From contig AP026064.1 in the NCBI GenBank assembly GCA_024349725.1, positions 518,592-582,591 of the forward strand: a stretch of 64,000 bases of DNA. Reading direction: 5' to 3'. The position numbers were made by a program, and so were the translations under genes. The notes below the pieces were generated by a model. It had not been told where the DNA came from, searched no databases, and was given only the letters and a program-made list of their open reading frames with translations. This DNA is from Arsenophonus endosymbiont of Ceratovacuna japonica (GTDB lineage: Bacteria; Pseudomonadota; Gammaproteobacteria; Enterobacterales; Enterobacteriaceae). Shown here piece by piece: positions 21,227 to 33,587 of this stretch; positions within the stretch are counted from its first letter, which is position 1; each line of letters starts with the position of its first letter.

Positions 21227-22787
21227 ATTTATTAAAATAATATTATAAATATTTATTTAAATAATATTGTATATTTATTTTTAATACATGAAATTTTAAT
21301 ATATTGATATTAATTATTTAACAAGATTGGAGTATATTATATTTTTAAATATATTTTAATTATTTTTATAATTACATAATAATAAAAACTTTTTAATATA
21401 AAATATTAATTTATATTATAAGAATTAAATATATATTGTTAAATAAATATTTTAATATAATGCTAAAATATTTTTAATTATATTATAAATTTTTAATTAT
21501 ATCTAGATTTATATAATTTTTTTATTTATTAATTAATAATAATAATTATATGAAATATAATAAATATATATATATTATAAACATTATTATTCTATTATAA
21601 ATATATTATTTTTAATATAAATTAATAACTATAATAAATAAAGAAATAAATTAATATTTGATATTATAAAAATTATTTTATAATAATTAAAAAATAATTT
21701 TTAATAATCATATAAATAAAATAAAATTATATATTAATTGTAATTTATTATTAAAAATAATATTAATATATAAAAAATAAATATTATTTACTTAATTAAA
21801 TTATATTTATTTAGTTTAGTTATAAATATTGATTATTAAAATTTTATAAATTATTAAAAATTTTATATATATTTATTTAATAAGTATTATTATTAATTAT
21901 TTTTTATTTATATTTTTTATAAATAAAATATAAAAAATAATATTAATTATTTCACATTTTATTATAATATATTTTATATTATAATTACATATTAATTAAT
22001 TATAATTTATATATATAATATTAGAAATTTTTATTTATATAATATTAATCATAATTAGTATTAAAGTTAATTTAATAATTATATATTATATATTTATTAT
22101 AAATTTACAGGTATATCTAATATTTATCATTTAAAATTAATTAAAAATTAAATAAAATAATGAATAATATTAGTAAATATTTTAATAATAAAATATTTAC
22201 TAATATTAATATAATGAAAATACATATTTGACAATAAAATCTTAATAAAATTTAAGGATCAAAAATTAATACATTTATAAAATATTTTTAATAAAAAAAT
22301 ACATTTTTATTAATATAAAAATAAAATTAATAATGTAATTAAATTAAAAATAATTATAGTAATAATAATTATATTAAAGTAAATAATAAATTTATTTATT
22401 AATAAAATTATAATATAAAAATATACTTAAATTTATTAAATTATAATTATTAATAATTTATATTTTATATTTATATTATATAATTATTAATTTAATTAAA
22501 AGATTTTACTTAAAAATAAACTAAAATATGTAATTGATATAAAAAATTATATTTATTTAAATTATATTGATATATAATTATATATATTAAATAATAATTT
22601 AATATAAATAAATTATTTTAAGTTTAATTAAATCATTTTTTTATTATAAGTTATTATAATTTAATTAGTTTAAATAAAAAAATATTATATATATAATTTT
22701 ATATATGATTGTAGTATTAATAATTATCTTATATTTAATAAAATAATTAATAATTAAATATTAATATAATATTTAAATTAATAAAAA

Positions 22788-24857
22788 TTACTGTAATAAA
22801 GAAATATCAGCTATCTCTAAAAATAAATTACGCAATTTATTTAGTAAGGTTAATCTATTAATCCTAATTATTTTATCTACATCCATTACCATAACATTAT
22901 TAAAAAAAGCATCAATAACTTTATTAAGTGAAGTTAATTCTATTAATGCACTTTTATATTGTTTTTTAATAAATAATGGTTTTAATTTATTTTGTAAATT
23001 GGCTAAATGTGATGATAAAATTATTTCTTCTGGTATTTTTAATGCTTCAATAATAATATTTTTATTTAGTTTTTCATTTGATTTATGTAAAATATTAGCA
23101 ACTCGTTTATTAGATGCTATTAATGATTTTGCAACTTTTAAAGTTCTAAAATAAGTTATAGCTTTGATTCTAGCATCAAAATCAGCTGGTTTAGTTGGTC
23201 TTCGTGCTAAAACTGACTGAATAGTATCAATTTGATATCCTTGTGCTTTATATAAAGATTTAAAACGTCCTAACATAAACTCAATTACATCATTAATAAC
23301 ATTTTGATTACTTAACTTATTATTATATAGTAAAAAAGTTTTTTGTATTAATAATAATAAATCTAAATCATAATTTTTTTCAATTATAATACGTAATATA
23401 CCAAATGCTGCTCGGCGTAATGCATATGGATCTTTATTACTTTTAGATAATTTATTAATTCCAGCAATACCTACTATAGTATCTATTTTATCAGCTAATG
23501 CTAATGCAGCTGAAACATCATTATAAGGTAATTTATCACCAGAAAAACGTGGTTGATATTGTTCTTTTATTGCTAATGCTACATCTTCTGCTTCACCATC
23601 CATGTGTGCATAATGCATTCCCATAATGCCTTGAATGTTAGTAAATTCAAATACCATATGAGTCATTAAATCACACTTAGATAAAAGAGCAGCGCGAGTA
23701 ACATGATTAACATTAGTATTAATTTTATTTGCTATCCATCCAGACAATGCTTCTAAACGATTAGTTTTATCATATAATGTACCAAGTTTATGTTGGAATA
23801 AAATTGTTTTTAATTGTGGTAAATATTCTTCTAAACGTTTTTTACAATCCATTTTAAAAAAAAAATTAATATCTTCTAGTAATTGATTAATTACTCGTTC
23901 ATTACCATAAATAATTTTTTGTGGATCAGAAGATTCAATATTAGCAACAAAAATAAAATTAGGTAATAAATTACCAAAAATATCATAAATTGGAAAATAT
24001 TTTTGATTATTTTTTATAGTATATACTAAAGCTTCAATAGGTATTGATAAAAATTTTTTATTAAATTTTGCAGTTAATACCACTGGCCATTCAACTAATG
24101 ATGTTACTTCTTCAAGTAAGCTATTAGGTAATTCAACAATACCACCTAATTTATGTGCTATTTTATGCGATTGATTTTTAATTAAAGTTTTACGTTTTTC
24201 ATAATCAGCAATAACTTTACCTTGTTTATACAATATAGAAGGATATTGTTCAGCTGAATTAATAATTATTTTAGATTCTCCCATAAATCTATGACCACGA
24301 ATCAAACGACTACTTTGCACACCTAATACTTTAGCATCTAATATTTGTTCATCTAACATTATAGTTAAAGTATGAACAGGACGAACAAATTGAATTTCTT
24401 TATCCCCCCATCGCATAAGTTTTGGTATTGGTAATTTATTTAATGCGTTAACTACCATACTAATTAGTAATGCTTGTTGTATTAAATTTATTTCATTAGT
24501 CTCATAATTAAATAAATATATATCTTTATTAGTTAAAGAATGTTTTATTTGATCAATATTTATAACATTATTATTTATAATATCTTTAGTAGATTTAGTA
24601 CATTTATTTATTATATTAAATATTTTATCAACTGTAGACTTATATTTTTCAGATTTAAAATTATTTTGATTTATTACTAAATTAATTACTTTTAATGCTA
24701 AACGTCTAGATGAAGCATACCAAAATATTTCATTATATTTTAATTTAACCTGTTCTAATTGATATTTAAAATTTATTGAAAATGATTCACCTAAGCAACG
24801 AAGAGCCTTAGGAGGTAATTCTTCTGTTCCTATTTCCACCAAAAAAGTATGTTGCAT
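22788..24857 (-). CDS. glyS: Glycyl-tRNA synthetase beta subunit
   Basis: GlyS is the tRNA-binding subunit of the alpha2beta2 glycyl-tRNA synthetase. Its 689 residues equal the E. coli length. Characteristic segments are LVEIGTEELPPKAL at the N terminus, MRWGDKEIQFVRPVHTL (about 147-163), RGHRFMG and LARRPTKPADFDARI in the C-terminal part. The internal HD-like region (LLSKCDLMTHMVFEFTNIQG) is present. It follows glyQ on the same strand with a 12-base gap, as in E. coli, so both subunits come from one transcript. Confidence 0.97.
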   Translation of the reverse strand: MQHTFLVEIGTEELPPKALRCLGESFSINFKYQLEQVKLKYNEIFWYASSRRLALKVINLVINQNNFKSEKYKSTVDKIFNIINKCTKSTKDIINNNVINIDQIKHSLTNKDIYLFNYETNEINLIQQALLISMVVNALNKLPIPKLMRWGDKEIQFVRPVHTLTIMLDEQILDAKVLGVQSSRLIRGHRFMGESKIIINSAEQYPSILYKQGKVIADYEKRKTLIKNQSHKIAHKLGGIVELPNSLLEEVTSLVEWPVVLTAKFNKKFLSIPIEALVYTIKNNQKYFPIYDIFGNLLPNFIFVANIESSDPQKIIYGNERVINQLLEDINFFFKMDCKKRLEEYLPQLKTILFQHKLGTLYDKTNRLEALSGWIANKINTNVNHVTRAALLSKCDLMTHMVFEFTNIQGIMGMHYAHMDGEAEDVALAIKEQYQPRFSGDKLPYNDVSAALALADKIDTIVGIAGINKLSKSNKDPYALRRAAFGILRIIIEKNYDLDLLLLIQKTFLLYNNKLSNQNVINDVIEFMLGRFKSLYKAQGYQIDTIQSVLARRPTKPADFDARIKAITYFRTLKVAKSLIASNKRVANILHKSNEKLNKNIIIEALKIPEEIILSSHLANLQNKLKPLFIKKQYKSALIELTSLNKVIDAFFNNVMVMDVDKIIRINRLTLLNKLRNLFLEIADISLLQ

Positions 24858-24869
24858 AATAACAATCTC

Positions 24870-25781
24870 TTAGTTATTTTTATTATAAATTGGAAAACCT
24901 AATTCTTTACGAAAATTATAATATGATATAGCAACTGATTTAGTTAATGTGCGAATACGAAAAATATAATTTTGTCTTTCAGTAACTGAAATAGATTTAC
25001 GAGCATCTAATATATTAAATATATGAGTAGCTTTTAAAATGCATTCATAAGCTGGCAAGGATAATGGTTTTTTCAGTGATAATAAATACTGCGCCTCTTT
25101 TTCATATTCTATAAAACATTTAAATAAAAAATCAATATTAGCATACTCAAAATTATAAATTGATTGTTCAACTTCATTTTGATGATAAATATCACCATAA
25201 GTTGTATTACCTAATGGACCATTAGACCATAGTAAATCATATACATTATCAACCCCTTGAATATACATAGCTAAACGTTCAAGACCATATGTAATTTCTC
25301 CAGTGATTGGTTTGCACTCCATACAACCAACTTGTTGAAAATATGTAAATTGAGTAATTTCCATTCCATTTAACCAAACTTCCCAACCAAGCCCCCAAGC
25401 TCCTAATGTTGGATTTTCCCAATTATCTTCAATAAATTTAATATCATTAATAGTAAGATCTAATCCTAATATTTGTAAAGAACTAAGATATAATTCTTGA
25501 ATATTATCTACTGATGGTTTAATTATAACTTGAAATTGATAATAGCGTTGAAGACGATTTGGATTTTTTCCATAACGTCCATCAGTTGGTCGTCTAGAAG
25601 GTTGAACATAAGCAATAGCAATAGGTTCAGGACCAAGAGCTCTTAAACAAGTCATTGGATGTGATGTTCCTGCACCAACCTCCATATCTATTGGTTGAAT
25701 AATAGTACATCCTTTATATGACCAATAATCTTGTAATGTTAATATCAATCCCTGAAATGTTTTAGTATCAAACTTTTTCAT
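24870..25781 (-). CDS. glyQ: Glycyl-tRNA synthetase alpha subunit
   Basis: GlyQ is the catalytic class II subunit that makes glycyl-adenylate. At 303 residues it equals the E. coli protein and is among the best conserved in the window, with [58 protein letters not shown] and [14 protein letters not shown]. The order glyQ-glyS is retained. The 1.2 kb upstream is empty, and no regulatory site could be picked out. Confidence 0.98.
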   Translation of the reverse strand: MKKFDTKTFQGLILTLQDYWSYKGCTIIQPIDMEVGAGTSHPMTCLRALGPEPIAIAYVQPSRRPTDGRYGKNPNRLQRYYQFQVIIKPSVDNIQELYLSSLQILGLDLTINDIKFIEDNWENPTLGAWGLGWEVWLNGMEITQFTYFQQVGCMECKPITGEITYGLERLAMYIQGVDNVYDLLWSNGPLGNTTYGDIYHQNEVEQSIYNFEYANIDFLFKCFIEYEKEAQYLLSLKKPLSLPAYECILKATHIFNILDARKSISVTERQNYIFRIRTLTKSVAISYYNFRKELGFPIYNKNN

Positions 25782-26986
25782 ATTTAAATTCGTAATATAG
25801 ATAAATAATTATATTAAAATTAATAAATTAATATACTTTTTATAAATAAAATATATAATATATATAATAACTTAATATTATTAATATAAAATATTTTTTT
25901 ATAAATTATTAATTATTTTAAAATAATTAATAATTAATTTATTATTTAATGTATTAAAAATATTTTAATTTATTTTATAATATTTTATATTAACATAAGT
26001 TATTAAATATATTTAAAAAACAAAATTAATATATTAAATGTTAAATTATAAATTTAAATTAAAATTTAAATTTATAATTCTATTATATAATATAATATAA
26101 AAATATTTTTATTAAAAAAATTATTTTTTATTTAAAATAATAAAATTATTATTTAAAAAATAAAATATTTTTATTTTTATTTATATTAAAATTTATTATT
26201 ATATTAATTAATAAATATAATTTTTATAAATATAATATAAATAAAAAGTTTAAATATTAAAATTTTATTTTTATATTATTAGATTTAATATATTTAATAA
26301 TTTTTATATTAATTTAAATATTAATATTATTTTTTAATAATCATTATAAATATATAGATTTTATATTAAAATATACAACAAGTATACTTATATGAATAAT
26401 TTATTTTCTATTGATTAATAATTAAATATTAAATAATAAATTATTTTATTATATAATTATTATTAACTTTTTAAATATTAACTTATGTAAAATTATTTTG
26501 CTTAAATGATATTTAATAATTATTTTTATTTGATATAAAATACTATTAATTATTTTATAAAAATTATTATTATTATATTAATAGTAATAATTTTTTATAA
26601 AAATTTTATACTTATATATAATTAATTTTCTTAATTAAATTTAAAATTTATATATTTTACTTTAACGTTTATTTAATTTTTATATAATTTTTTAATTTTA
26701 TATATTAATATTAACTAAATTTATTAATAATTAATATTTATAATTTTTATAATTTTCTTTATATTTAAATATTATATATAATTTTAATATTAAATTATAT
26801 TGGTAATAATTATTAATATATTAAGTATTAATATATATATAAATTTTAGAATTTTAATAATTACTAATTTTATATTAATAATATAATATAAATTATTAAT
26901 AATAATATTATATAATTTTATAATTATAAAAAATTTTTTAAAAAAATAACTAAAATAAATTAAAAAAATATTAAATTTTAATTTAT
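25782..26986. other. Gene desert glyQ-glyA
   Basis: About 1.2 kb of almost pure A/T sequence lies between the glyQ start and the glyA stop. No gene, RNA or clear repeat was recognised. Confidence 0.55.
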
Positions 26987-28240
26987 TTATATATAAACGG
27001 GAAATTTTTTACATAATAATAATACTTTTTTCTTTATATTTTTTATTACATCATTATTATCAACTTTATCTAAAATATCACATATCCAATTAGCTAATTT
27101 AGCTGACTCCTTTTCTTTTAAACCACGACGAGTTATTGCAGGTGAGCCAATACGAATTCCTGAAGTAATAAATTTACAATTAGGATCATTTGGTATACTA
27201 TTTTTATTAATAGTAATATTAGCTTTACTTAAGGCTATATCTGCATCTTTACCAGTAATATTTTTGTCAAGTAAATCTATTAAAAATAAATGATTTTGAG
27301 TTCCACCAGAAACAACCTTATAACCGCGCTTAATAAAAATTTTAACCATAGTTTTTGAATTTTTAATTATTTGTTTTTGATATATTTTAAATTCAGGTTC
27401 CATAGCTTCTTTAAATGCAATAGCTTTACCTGCAATAACATGCATTAAAGGTCCACCTTGTGCTCCAGGAAATACGGCGGAATTTAATTTTTTGTAAAAA
27501 TCTTCATTACCATCTTTAGCTAAAATTAAACCACCACGAGGCCCAGCTAAAGTTTTATGAGTAGTTGTAGTTACTACATGTGCATATGGTAATGGATTAG
27601 GATAAATTCCTGCAACAATCAGACCAGCAACATGTGCCATATCAACAAATAAATAAGCACCCACACTATCTGCAATTTTACGCATTTTAGCCCAATTTAC
27701 TATTCCTGAATAAGCAGAAAAACCACCAATAATCATTTTAGGTTTATATTTTTGTGCTTTAATAGCTATATCATAGTAATTAATTTTACCATTTTCATCA
27801 ATACCATAATGAATAACATTATAAAATTTTCCAGAAAAATTAATAGGTGAACCATGAGTTAAATGACCACCATGATCTAAATTCATACCTAGTATTGTAT
27901 ACCCTGGTTGTAATAAAGCAATATAAACAGCCATATTTGCTTGTGATCCTGAATGTGGTTGAACATTAGCAAAATCAGCATTAAATAAAGTTTTTGCACG
28001 ATCAATAGCTAGTTGTTCAATAATATCAATGTATTTACAACCACCATAATAACGATTACCAGGATAACCTTCAGCATATTTATTAGTAAGTTGAGATCCT
28101 TGAGCTTGCATAACTCTTAAACTAGCATAATTTTCGGAAGCAATTAATTCAATATGATCTTCTTGACGTTTATCTTCATTTTCTATCGCTTTCCACAATT
28201 CTTGATCATAGTTTTCAATACTTATTTTATTCTTTAACAT
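26987..28240 (-). CDS. glyA: Serine hydroxymethyltransferase
   Basis: GlyA interconverts serine and glycine while charging tetrahydrofolate with a one-carbon unit, using pyridoxal phosphate. It has 417 residues like E. coli. The PLP lysine is Lys229 in [15 protein letters not shown]. Other active-site blocks are [29 protein letters not shown] and [14 protein letters not shown] good AGGAGA Shine-Dalgarno fixes the start. The folate link fits with folB kept elsewhere in the window. It needs PLP, while pdxJ is missing from its expected place. Confidence 0.98.
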   Translation of the reverse strand: MLKNKISIENYDQELWKAIENEDKRQEDHIELIASENYASLRVMQAQGSQLTNKYAEGYPGNRYYGGCKYIDIIEQLAIDRAKTLFNADFANVQPHSGSQANMAVYIALLQPGYTILGMNLDHGGHLTHGSPINFSGKFYNVIHYGIDENGKINYYDIAIKAQKYKPKMIIGGFSAYSGIVNWAKMRKIADSVGAYLFVDMAHVAGLIVAGIYPNPLPYAHVVTTTTHKTLAGPRGGLILAKDGNEDFYKKLNSAVFPGAQGGPLMHVIAGKAIAFKEAMEPEFKIYQKQIIKNSKTMVKIFIKRGYKVVSGGTQNHLFLIDLLDKNITGKDADIALSKANITINKNSIPNDPNCKFITSGIRIGSPAITRRGLKEKESAKLANWICDILDKVDNNDVIKNIKKKVLLLCKKFPVYI

Positions 28241-29622
28241 TTAATTCTCCTATCTTAAATATATTTTAAATTGTAATTATAATAAATATTATATAATTTA
28301 AACTATTTTATTTTATTTGGATAAATTTAAAGTTAAATAAATTATTAATAATATATATTATAAAATAAATATATTAATTAATAGTAAATTTATCTATAAT
28401 AAAAGTTTTAATTATATTCTAATTTATATAGTAATGAATAATATAATTTCAGATAGTGATTTTTATATAATATATTTTAGTAATAAAATATATTATATAA
28501 TATTTTATTAATTTAATAATATAAATAAGATTCCATAATTAAAATATTTATAATATATATTATATTAAATTATATGATAATATTTTATATAATATTATTT
28601 TATTATATAATAAATTATTTATAATTATTATTATACAAAAAATTAATTATTTTATTTAAAATATTTTTTATAATTATTTTAATTTTTTATTCAATTTGTT
28701 TAAATAAAATTAAGTATTAAATAATTTTTAATATTTTATATTTAATTTTATTATATAATTTATTTTAATTTATTACTAATCATGAATTAATATCATATTT
28801 TAATTAAGTTTTATATTATTAAGATAATTAGTATTAATATAATTAAAATTTATATATATTTTACATAATTTATTAAAAGTTTAAATAAATAATAATTAAT
28901 AAAATATATATAATATATAAAGTAAAATAGTAAATATTATATATTATTTTATTATATAAAATTAACTAAAATAAAATATTTAATTAATAAATAATTTGTT
29001 ATATATGTAATCACAATATAAGTTTAATAATTTAATTAATTTGTATTACTTATAGTTATTATTGTAACTTTTATATGTTAAAATTTTAATATAACAAAAT
29101 TTAATTATATTTTTTAATTTAACTTGTATAATATTTTATAATTATATTTATCATTTATATTATAAGTATTATATAATAGTAAAAATTATAGATAACTTTA
29201 ATAATAATATTGATAATTAATATTTTATAAGATTAAATATAATATATATATTAATAATATGATATATTATATTTATTTTATTATTTAATTTATTTATTTT
29301 TTAAATAATAATATTAATTATATTAATATAATTAATAAAATAAGTAAATTTATGTTATAAAATAAAATATTTTAAAATAATTAACACATCAATTATAAAA
29401 TATAAATAATAAAATATTATTAAAATAATATTCATAATTAATGTAATAAATTAAAATAAATTTAATTATATTAATAATAATTTTATTAAAAATATTATTA
29501 ATATTAATATATTTAATAAAAAGTTTTTTAAATATTATTATGTTATTTTTTTATTTAAAAATATTTTATTTGACTCATTGAATGTAATTGAATTTTTATA
29601 TTAAGTTTTATCTAAAGATATG
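28241..29622. other. Gene desert glyA-rne
   Basis: This 1.38-kb A/T-rich interval holds the glyA upstream region and the 3' flank of rne. I see no gene or structured RNA. Confidence 0.55.
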
Positions 29623-32109
29623 TTAATAGATACTATTATTTTTTTTAAATGATACTAATGATTCATTTTGACATTCATTACGATAGCGACGACGACGTTG
29701 TCCACTAATTCTTAAATGCCTAGGAGATCGTCTTGAGCGACGTGGAATAATTGTATTTTGTTGTCTATTATTATAATTTGTAAAGATTTTTTTATGTTTA
29801 ACTTTCTTTATAATTTGTAGCATATCTATTATATTTTGTTTTGTTGTAGATTCAGTTATTAAAATAGATTTATTGGTCAATAAATTAAATATAATATTTA
29901 TATAATTATTAATTGGTAATTTAATATTTTGATATGTTTTATTAATATCAAGTTTTTGTGATTTAATAATATTATTATTTATAGTTTTTATATATTGATC
30001 TAAATAATATTTTTGATAGTTTGTAGAAATAACAACTGATTTTTTTATTTCAATTTCTTTTTTATTTAAAAATTGTATTTTAGTTATAAATTGATCTTGG
30101 TACTTTTCTTTTTGATAATGATAACATTCATATTGTTGTTTATAATGTTGTTGTTTAGTTTTATGTATAATATTATTTTTTATTGTTGTAATATTATTAT
30201 TTTTATTATAGTCCTTATGTAATTTAAGTTCATCATTATAATAATAGTTTTTATAATTATTTAAATTATTATTTTTTTCAATATAATTTATTGTTTTATA
30301 AGTATTATACAATTTATTATTATTACTTTTATTATTAATATTTTTAATTTTTTTTATTATTTTTTTAATAAATTTTTCTATTTTAGTAAATAATTCTTTA
30401 AAAAAATAAATAATTTTATTAAATAAATTAATATAGATTTTTTTATTATTTAATTTATATAATTTATAATTAGAAATTATAGCATTTTTTATATCTAATT
30501 GAGATTGTAAAGCTAAAGTAGATATAGCTGGTTGTTTGGGTATTTTTTTTTCTATCATCATATCATCCACTAAAATATTAGTTTCAGTTTCATGATACTG
30601 CACTAAATAATAACTTAATGCTGAAATTTCCTCACCTTTACGAATACGTATTACATTAAAATGTGGTGATTGCATTTGATCGTTAGGAACAATAATAATA
30701 CGTATATTATGTTGTCTATATTCAATATCATTTACAGATTTTCGTTTTTCATTTAATAAATAAGATGCAATTTGTACTGGTACAATTGCATGAACTTCAT
30801 GGGTATTTTCTTTTAAAGCTTCTTCTTCAATTAAACGTAAAATAGAAAGTGATAAAGATTCATTATCACGTATCTTTCCAGTACCACTACATCTAGGACA
30901 AATATGATGACTAGATTCTCCTAATGATGAACTCAAACGTTGTCGTGACATTTCAAGTAAACCAAATCGTGATATTTTAGAAATTCTAATTCTAGCTCTA
31001 TCTTGATACACAGCTTCACGCAAATGCTTTTCAACTTCACGTTGATGACTAATATGTATCATATCAATAAAATCTATAACAATTAATCCACCTACATCCC
31101 GTAATCGTAATTGACGAGCAATTTCATCAGCAGCTTCTAAGTTAGTATTAAATGCTGTTTCTTCAATATCGATACCACGAGTTGAACGGGATGAATTAAT
31201 ATCAATAGCAGTTAATGCTTCAGTTGTATCAATAACTAATACGCCACCTGATGGTAAACGAACCTCACGTTGAAAAGCTGACTCAATTTGAGATTCAATC
31301 TGATAATGATTAAATAATGGAATATCTCCACTATAATATTTGATTTTATTACTAAAATCATTACGACCAATGGCTTTAATATGATTACGTGCAAGATCTA
31401 CAATTTTTTCATTATCAATTAAAATTTCACCAATATCAGGACGCAAATAATCACGAAAAGCACGACAAATAACATTACTTTCTTGATGAATAAGAAATGG
31501 TGATGATCGTTTTTCTGCCGATTTTTTTATTTCTTGCCAATGTTTTATACGATATTGTAAATCTTGTTGTAAAACTTTGGTTGATTTACCAATTCCAGCA
31601 GTACGTATAATTAATCCCATACCATCTGGTACTTCTAATGAAGATAATGTTTCTTTTAATTCTATTCTATCTTCTCCTTCTATTCGTCTTGATATACCAC
31701 CTGCACGAGGATTATTTGGCATTAAAACGAGATAATTACCTGCTAAACTAATAAAAGTAGTTAAGGCTGCTCCTTTATTTCCACGTTCTTCTTTATCAAC
31801 TTGTATAATAACTTCTTGTCCTTCTTTTAAAATATCTTTTATATTAGAATAACAGTGTGTTTGATAATAACTAGGAAAATATTCACGTGCAATTTCTTTA
31901 ATTGGCAAAAATCCGTGTTTTTCTGAACCATAATCAACAAAAACTGCTTCTAAACTAGGTTCTATACGAGTAATTTTACCTTTATAAATATTTGATTTTT
32001 TTTGTTCATATCCTGGATTTTCAATATCTAAATCATAAAGGCGTTGCCCATCAACAAGAGCAACACGCAACTCTTCTTGTTGAGTTGCGTTAATTAACAT
32101 TCTTTTCAT
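29623..32109 (-). CDS. rne: Ribonuclease E, with shortened degenerate scaffold tail
   Basis: RNase E is the main endonuclease for mRNA decay and rRNA/tRNA processing. The 828 residues (E. coli 1061) have a fully conserved catalytic half with E. coli numbering: S1 domain, DNase I-like domain with Asp303 and Asp346 (metal ligands), and the zinc link CPRC (Cys404, Cys407). After about residue 530 the protein becomes Asn/Lys/Tyr-rich. Two elements survive: an amphipathic helix (about 561-580, [14 protein letters not shown]) aligning with the E. coli membrane-targeting segment, and an Arg-rich block at 789-810 that is almost identical to the E. coli AR2 RNA-binding region. The sequence then stops, so the C-terminal PNPase-binding end is missing. 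It is divergent from rluC, as in E. coli. Confidence 0.97.
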   Translation of the reverse strand: MKRMLINATQQEELRVALVDGQRLYDLDIENPGYEQKKSNIYKGKITRIEPSLEAVFVDYGSEKHGFLPIKEIAREYFPSYYQTHCYSNIKDILKEGQEVIIQVDKEERGNKGAALTTFISLAGNYLVLMPNNPRAGGISRRIEGEDRIELKETLSSLEVPDGMGLIIRTAGIGKSTKVLQQDLQYRIKHWQEIKKSAEKRSSPFLIHQESNVICRAFRDYLRPDIGEILIDNEKIVDLARNHIKAIGRNDFSNKIKYYSGDIPLFNHYQIESQIESAFQREVRLPSGGVLVIDTTEALTAIDINSSRSTRGIDIEETAFNTNLEAADEIARQLRLRDVGGLIVIDFIDMIHISHQREVEKHLREAVYQDRARIRISKISRFGLLEMSRQRLSSSLGESSHHICPRCSGTGKIRDNESLSLSILRLIEEEALKENTHEVHAIVPVQIASYLLNEKRKSVNDIEYRQHNIRIIIVPNDQMQSPHFNVIRIRKGEEISALSYYLVQYHETETNILVDDMMIEKKIPKQPAISTLALQSQLDIKNAIISNYKLYKLNNKKIYINLFNKIIYFFKELFTKIEKFIKKIIKKIKNINNKSNNNKLYNTYKTINYIEKNNNLNNYKNYYYNDELKLHKDYNKNNNITTIKNNIIHKTKQQHYKQQYECYHYQKEKYQDQFITKIQFLNKKEIEIKKSVVISTNYQKYYLDQYIKTINNNIIKSQKLDINKTYQNIKLPINNYINIIFNLLTNKSILITESTTKQNIIDMLQIIKKVKHKKIFTNYNNRQQNTIIPRRSRRSPRHLRISGQRRRRYRNECQNESLVSFKKNNSIY

Positions 32110-32639
32110 TATAAATACTCATTATTCTATTAAGTCAAAAAGTTATGATTTTAATAGTTACTATTAATTAATAGTTTTGTGATTTTTTATAAAATCATCA
32201 ACCCAACGATTATAAATTATATTAAAATATGATTTTCAGTAAAGTTTAATTTAAATAAAATATTATATTTTAAATTATATATATACTGAATTTATCGATT
32301 TAATATATATTAAATAATTTAAAAAATTTTATTTTAAATTAAACAATTTATATAATTTTATATATAATTTTACATTATAGTTATATTTATATATTATTAA
32401 AAATAAATATATTGATATAAAATTATATACATTTATATCATTTTTATTATCTCATTGCTTATTAGTGTATATCAAGATAACTTTTGTTATTTATTTTTTA
32501 AAGGGAAAATATGAAAAATATATTAATATATGAATTATAAAATTTAAGAAAAAAAGATAAAAATAAAAATAAAGGAATTATAATTTACTATTATATTATT
32601 TAATAAAATTAAATTTTAACATAAAATTATAATTAAACA
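32110..32639. promoter_or_regulatory. Divergent rne-rluC control region
   Basis: The 530 bases separate the rne and rluC starts and are about as long as the E. coli interval, where rne controls its own mRNA through 5' leader hairpins. On the rne strand a 6-bp hairpin (32181-32196) is followed upstream by a block with unusual G/C content, TCATCAACCCAACGAT as read on plus (32195-32210). This could be a remnant of that leader. On the rluC side AAAGGGA precedes a 9-codon frame (32511-32540). The exact promoters could not be fixed. Confidence 0.45.
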
Positions 32640-33587
32640 ATGAAAATACAAAATCAAGTTAAATTTATTAAAATTAATAATGATCAAGAAGGTCAACGTA
32701 TTGATAATTTTTTATTTACATATTTAAAAAATGTACCTAAAAGTATGATTTATCGTATTATTAGAAAAGGTCAAGTAAGAATAAATAATATTAAAGTTAT
32801 ACCTAAGTATAAAATTCAAATAAAAGATTTTATTAGAATTCCACCTATACGATTAATAAATAATAAGCAAAATTTTAATCTATCTAAATTAGATAAAATT
32901 ACTATGCTTACTAATTGCATACTTTATGAAGATGAATATTTAATAGTTTTAAATAAACCTTCTGGCATAGCTGTTCATGGTGGTAGTGGATTAAATTTTG
33001 GAGTTATTGAAGCTTTAAGAGCATTGCGATCTACAGAACATTTTTTAGAGCTTGTGCATAGACTAGATAGAGAAACATCTGGTATTTTATTAATAGCTAA
33101 AAAACGCTTAGTACTTAAAGCATTACATGAACAGTTACGTTTAAAACAAATAAAAAAACAATATCTTGCATTATTAAAAGGGCAATGGCCAGTAAATATT
33201 AAAGTTATTTATGCACCTTTGTTAAAAAATATTTTAAAAAGTGGTGAACGAATAGTAAAAGTTGATAATAATGGTAAATATTCAGAAACCCATTTTAAAA
33301 TTAAAGAATTGTTTTATAATACTACTTTAGTAAAAATTATGCCAATAACAGGACGAACACATCAAATTAGAGTGCATGCACAATATGCTAAACATCCAAT
33401 TGCTTGTGATAACCGATATGGAGATTTTGATTTTAATAAGAAACTAAAAATTATGGGTTTAAATCGTCTTTTTTTACATGCTATTTCATTAACATTTATT
33501 CATCCAATTAGTGAAAAAAAAATGACTTTTAATGGGCCTTTAGATAAACAACTTGAAAGCTATTTAATAAAATTACGTAAGAGATAA
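32640..33587 (+). CDS. rluC: 23S rRNA pseudouridine synthase RluC (955/2504/2580)
   Basis: RluC converts U955, U2504 and U2580 of 23S rRNA to pseudouridine. The 315 residues (E. coli 319) have an N-terminal S4 RNA-binding domain (about 19-80, with GQRIDNFLFTYLKNVPKSMIYR) and the RluA-type catalytic domain. The catalytic aspartate is Asp143 in HRLDRETSGILL. NKPSGIAVHGGSGL and GRTHQIRVHAQ are also typical. The ATG at 32640 gives an N terminus that aligns with E. coli, although the Shine-Dalgarno is poor. Confidence 0.96.
   Translation: MKIQNQVKFIKINNDQEGQRIDNFLFTYLKNVPKSMIYRIIRKGQVRINNIKVIPKYKIQIKDFIRIPPIRLINNKQNFNLSKLDKITMLTNCILYEDEYLIVLNKPSGIAVHGGSGLNFGVIEALRALRSTEHFLELVHRLDRETSGILLIAKKRLVLKALHEQLRLKQIKKQYLALLKGQWPVNIKVIYAPLLKNILKSGERIVKVDNNGKYSETHFKIKELFYNTTLVKIMPITGRTHQIRVHAQYAKHPIACDNRYGDFDFNKKLKIMGLNRLFLHAISLTFIHPISEKKMTFNGPLDKQLESYLIKLRKR

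Larger units (their letters stand above)
20276..22787. other. Gene desert between hns and glyS
   Basis: This 2.5-kb A/T-rich region contains the hns promoter at its left edge and a 54-bp perfect palindrome at 21173-21226. No coding frame, tRNA or conserved RNA is visible. Confidence 0.6.
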
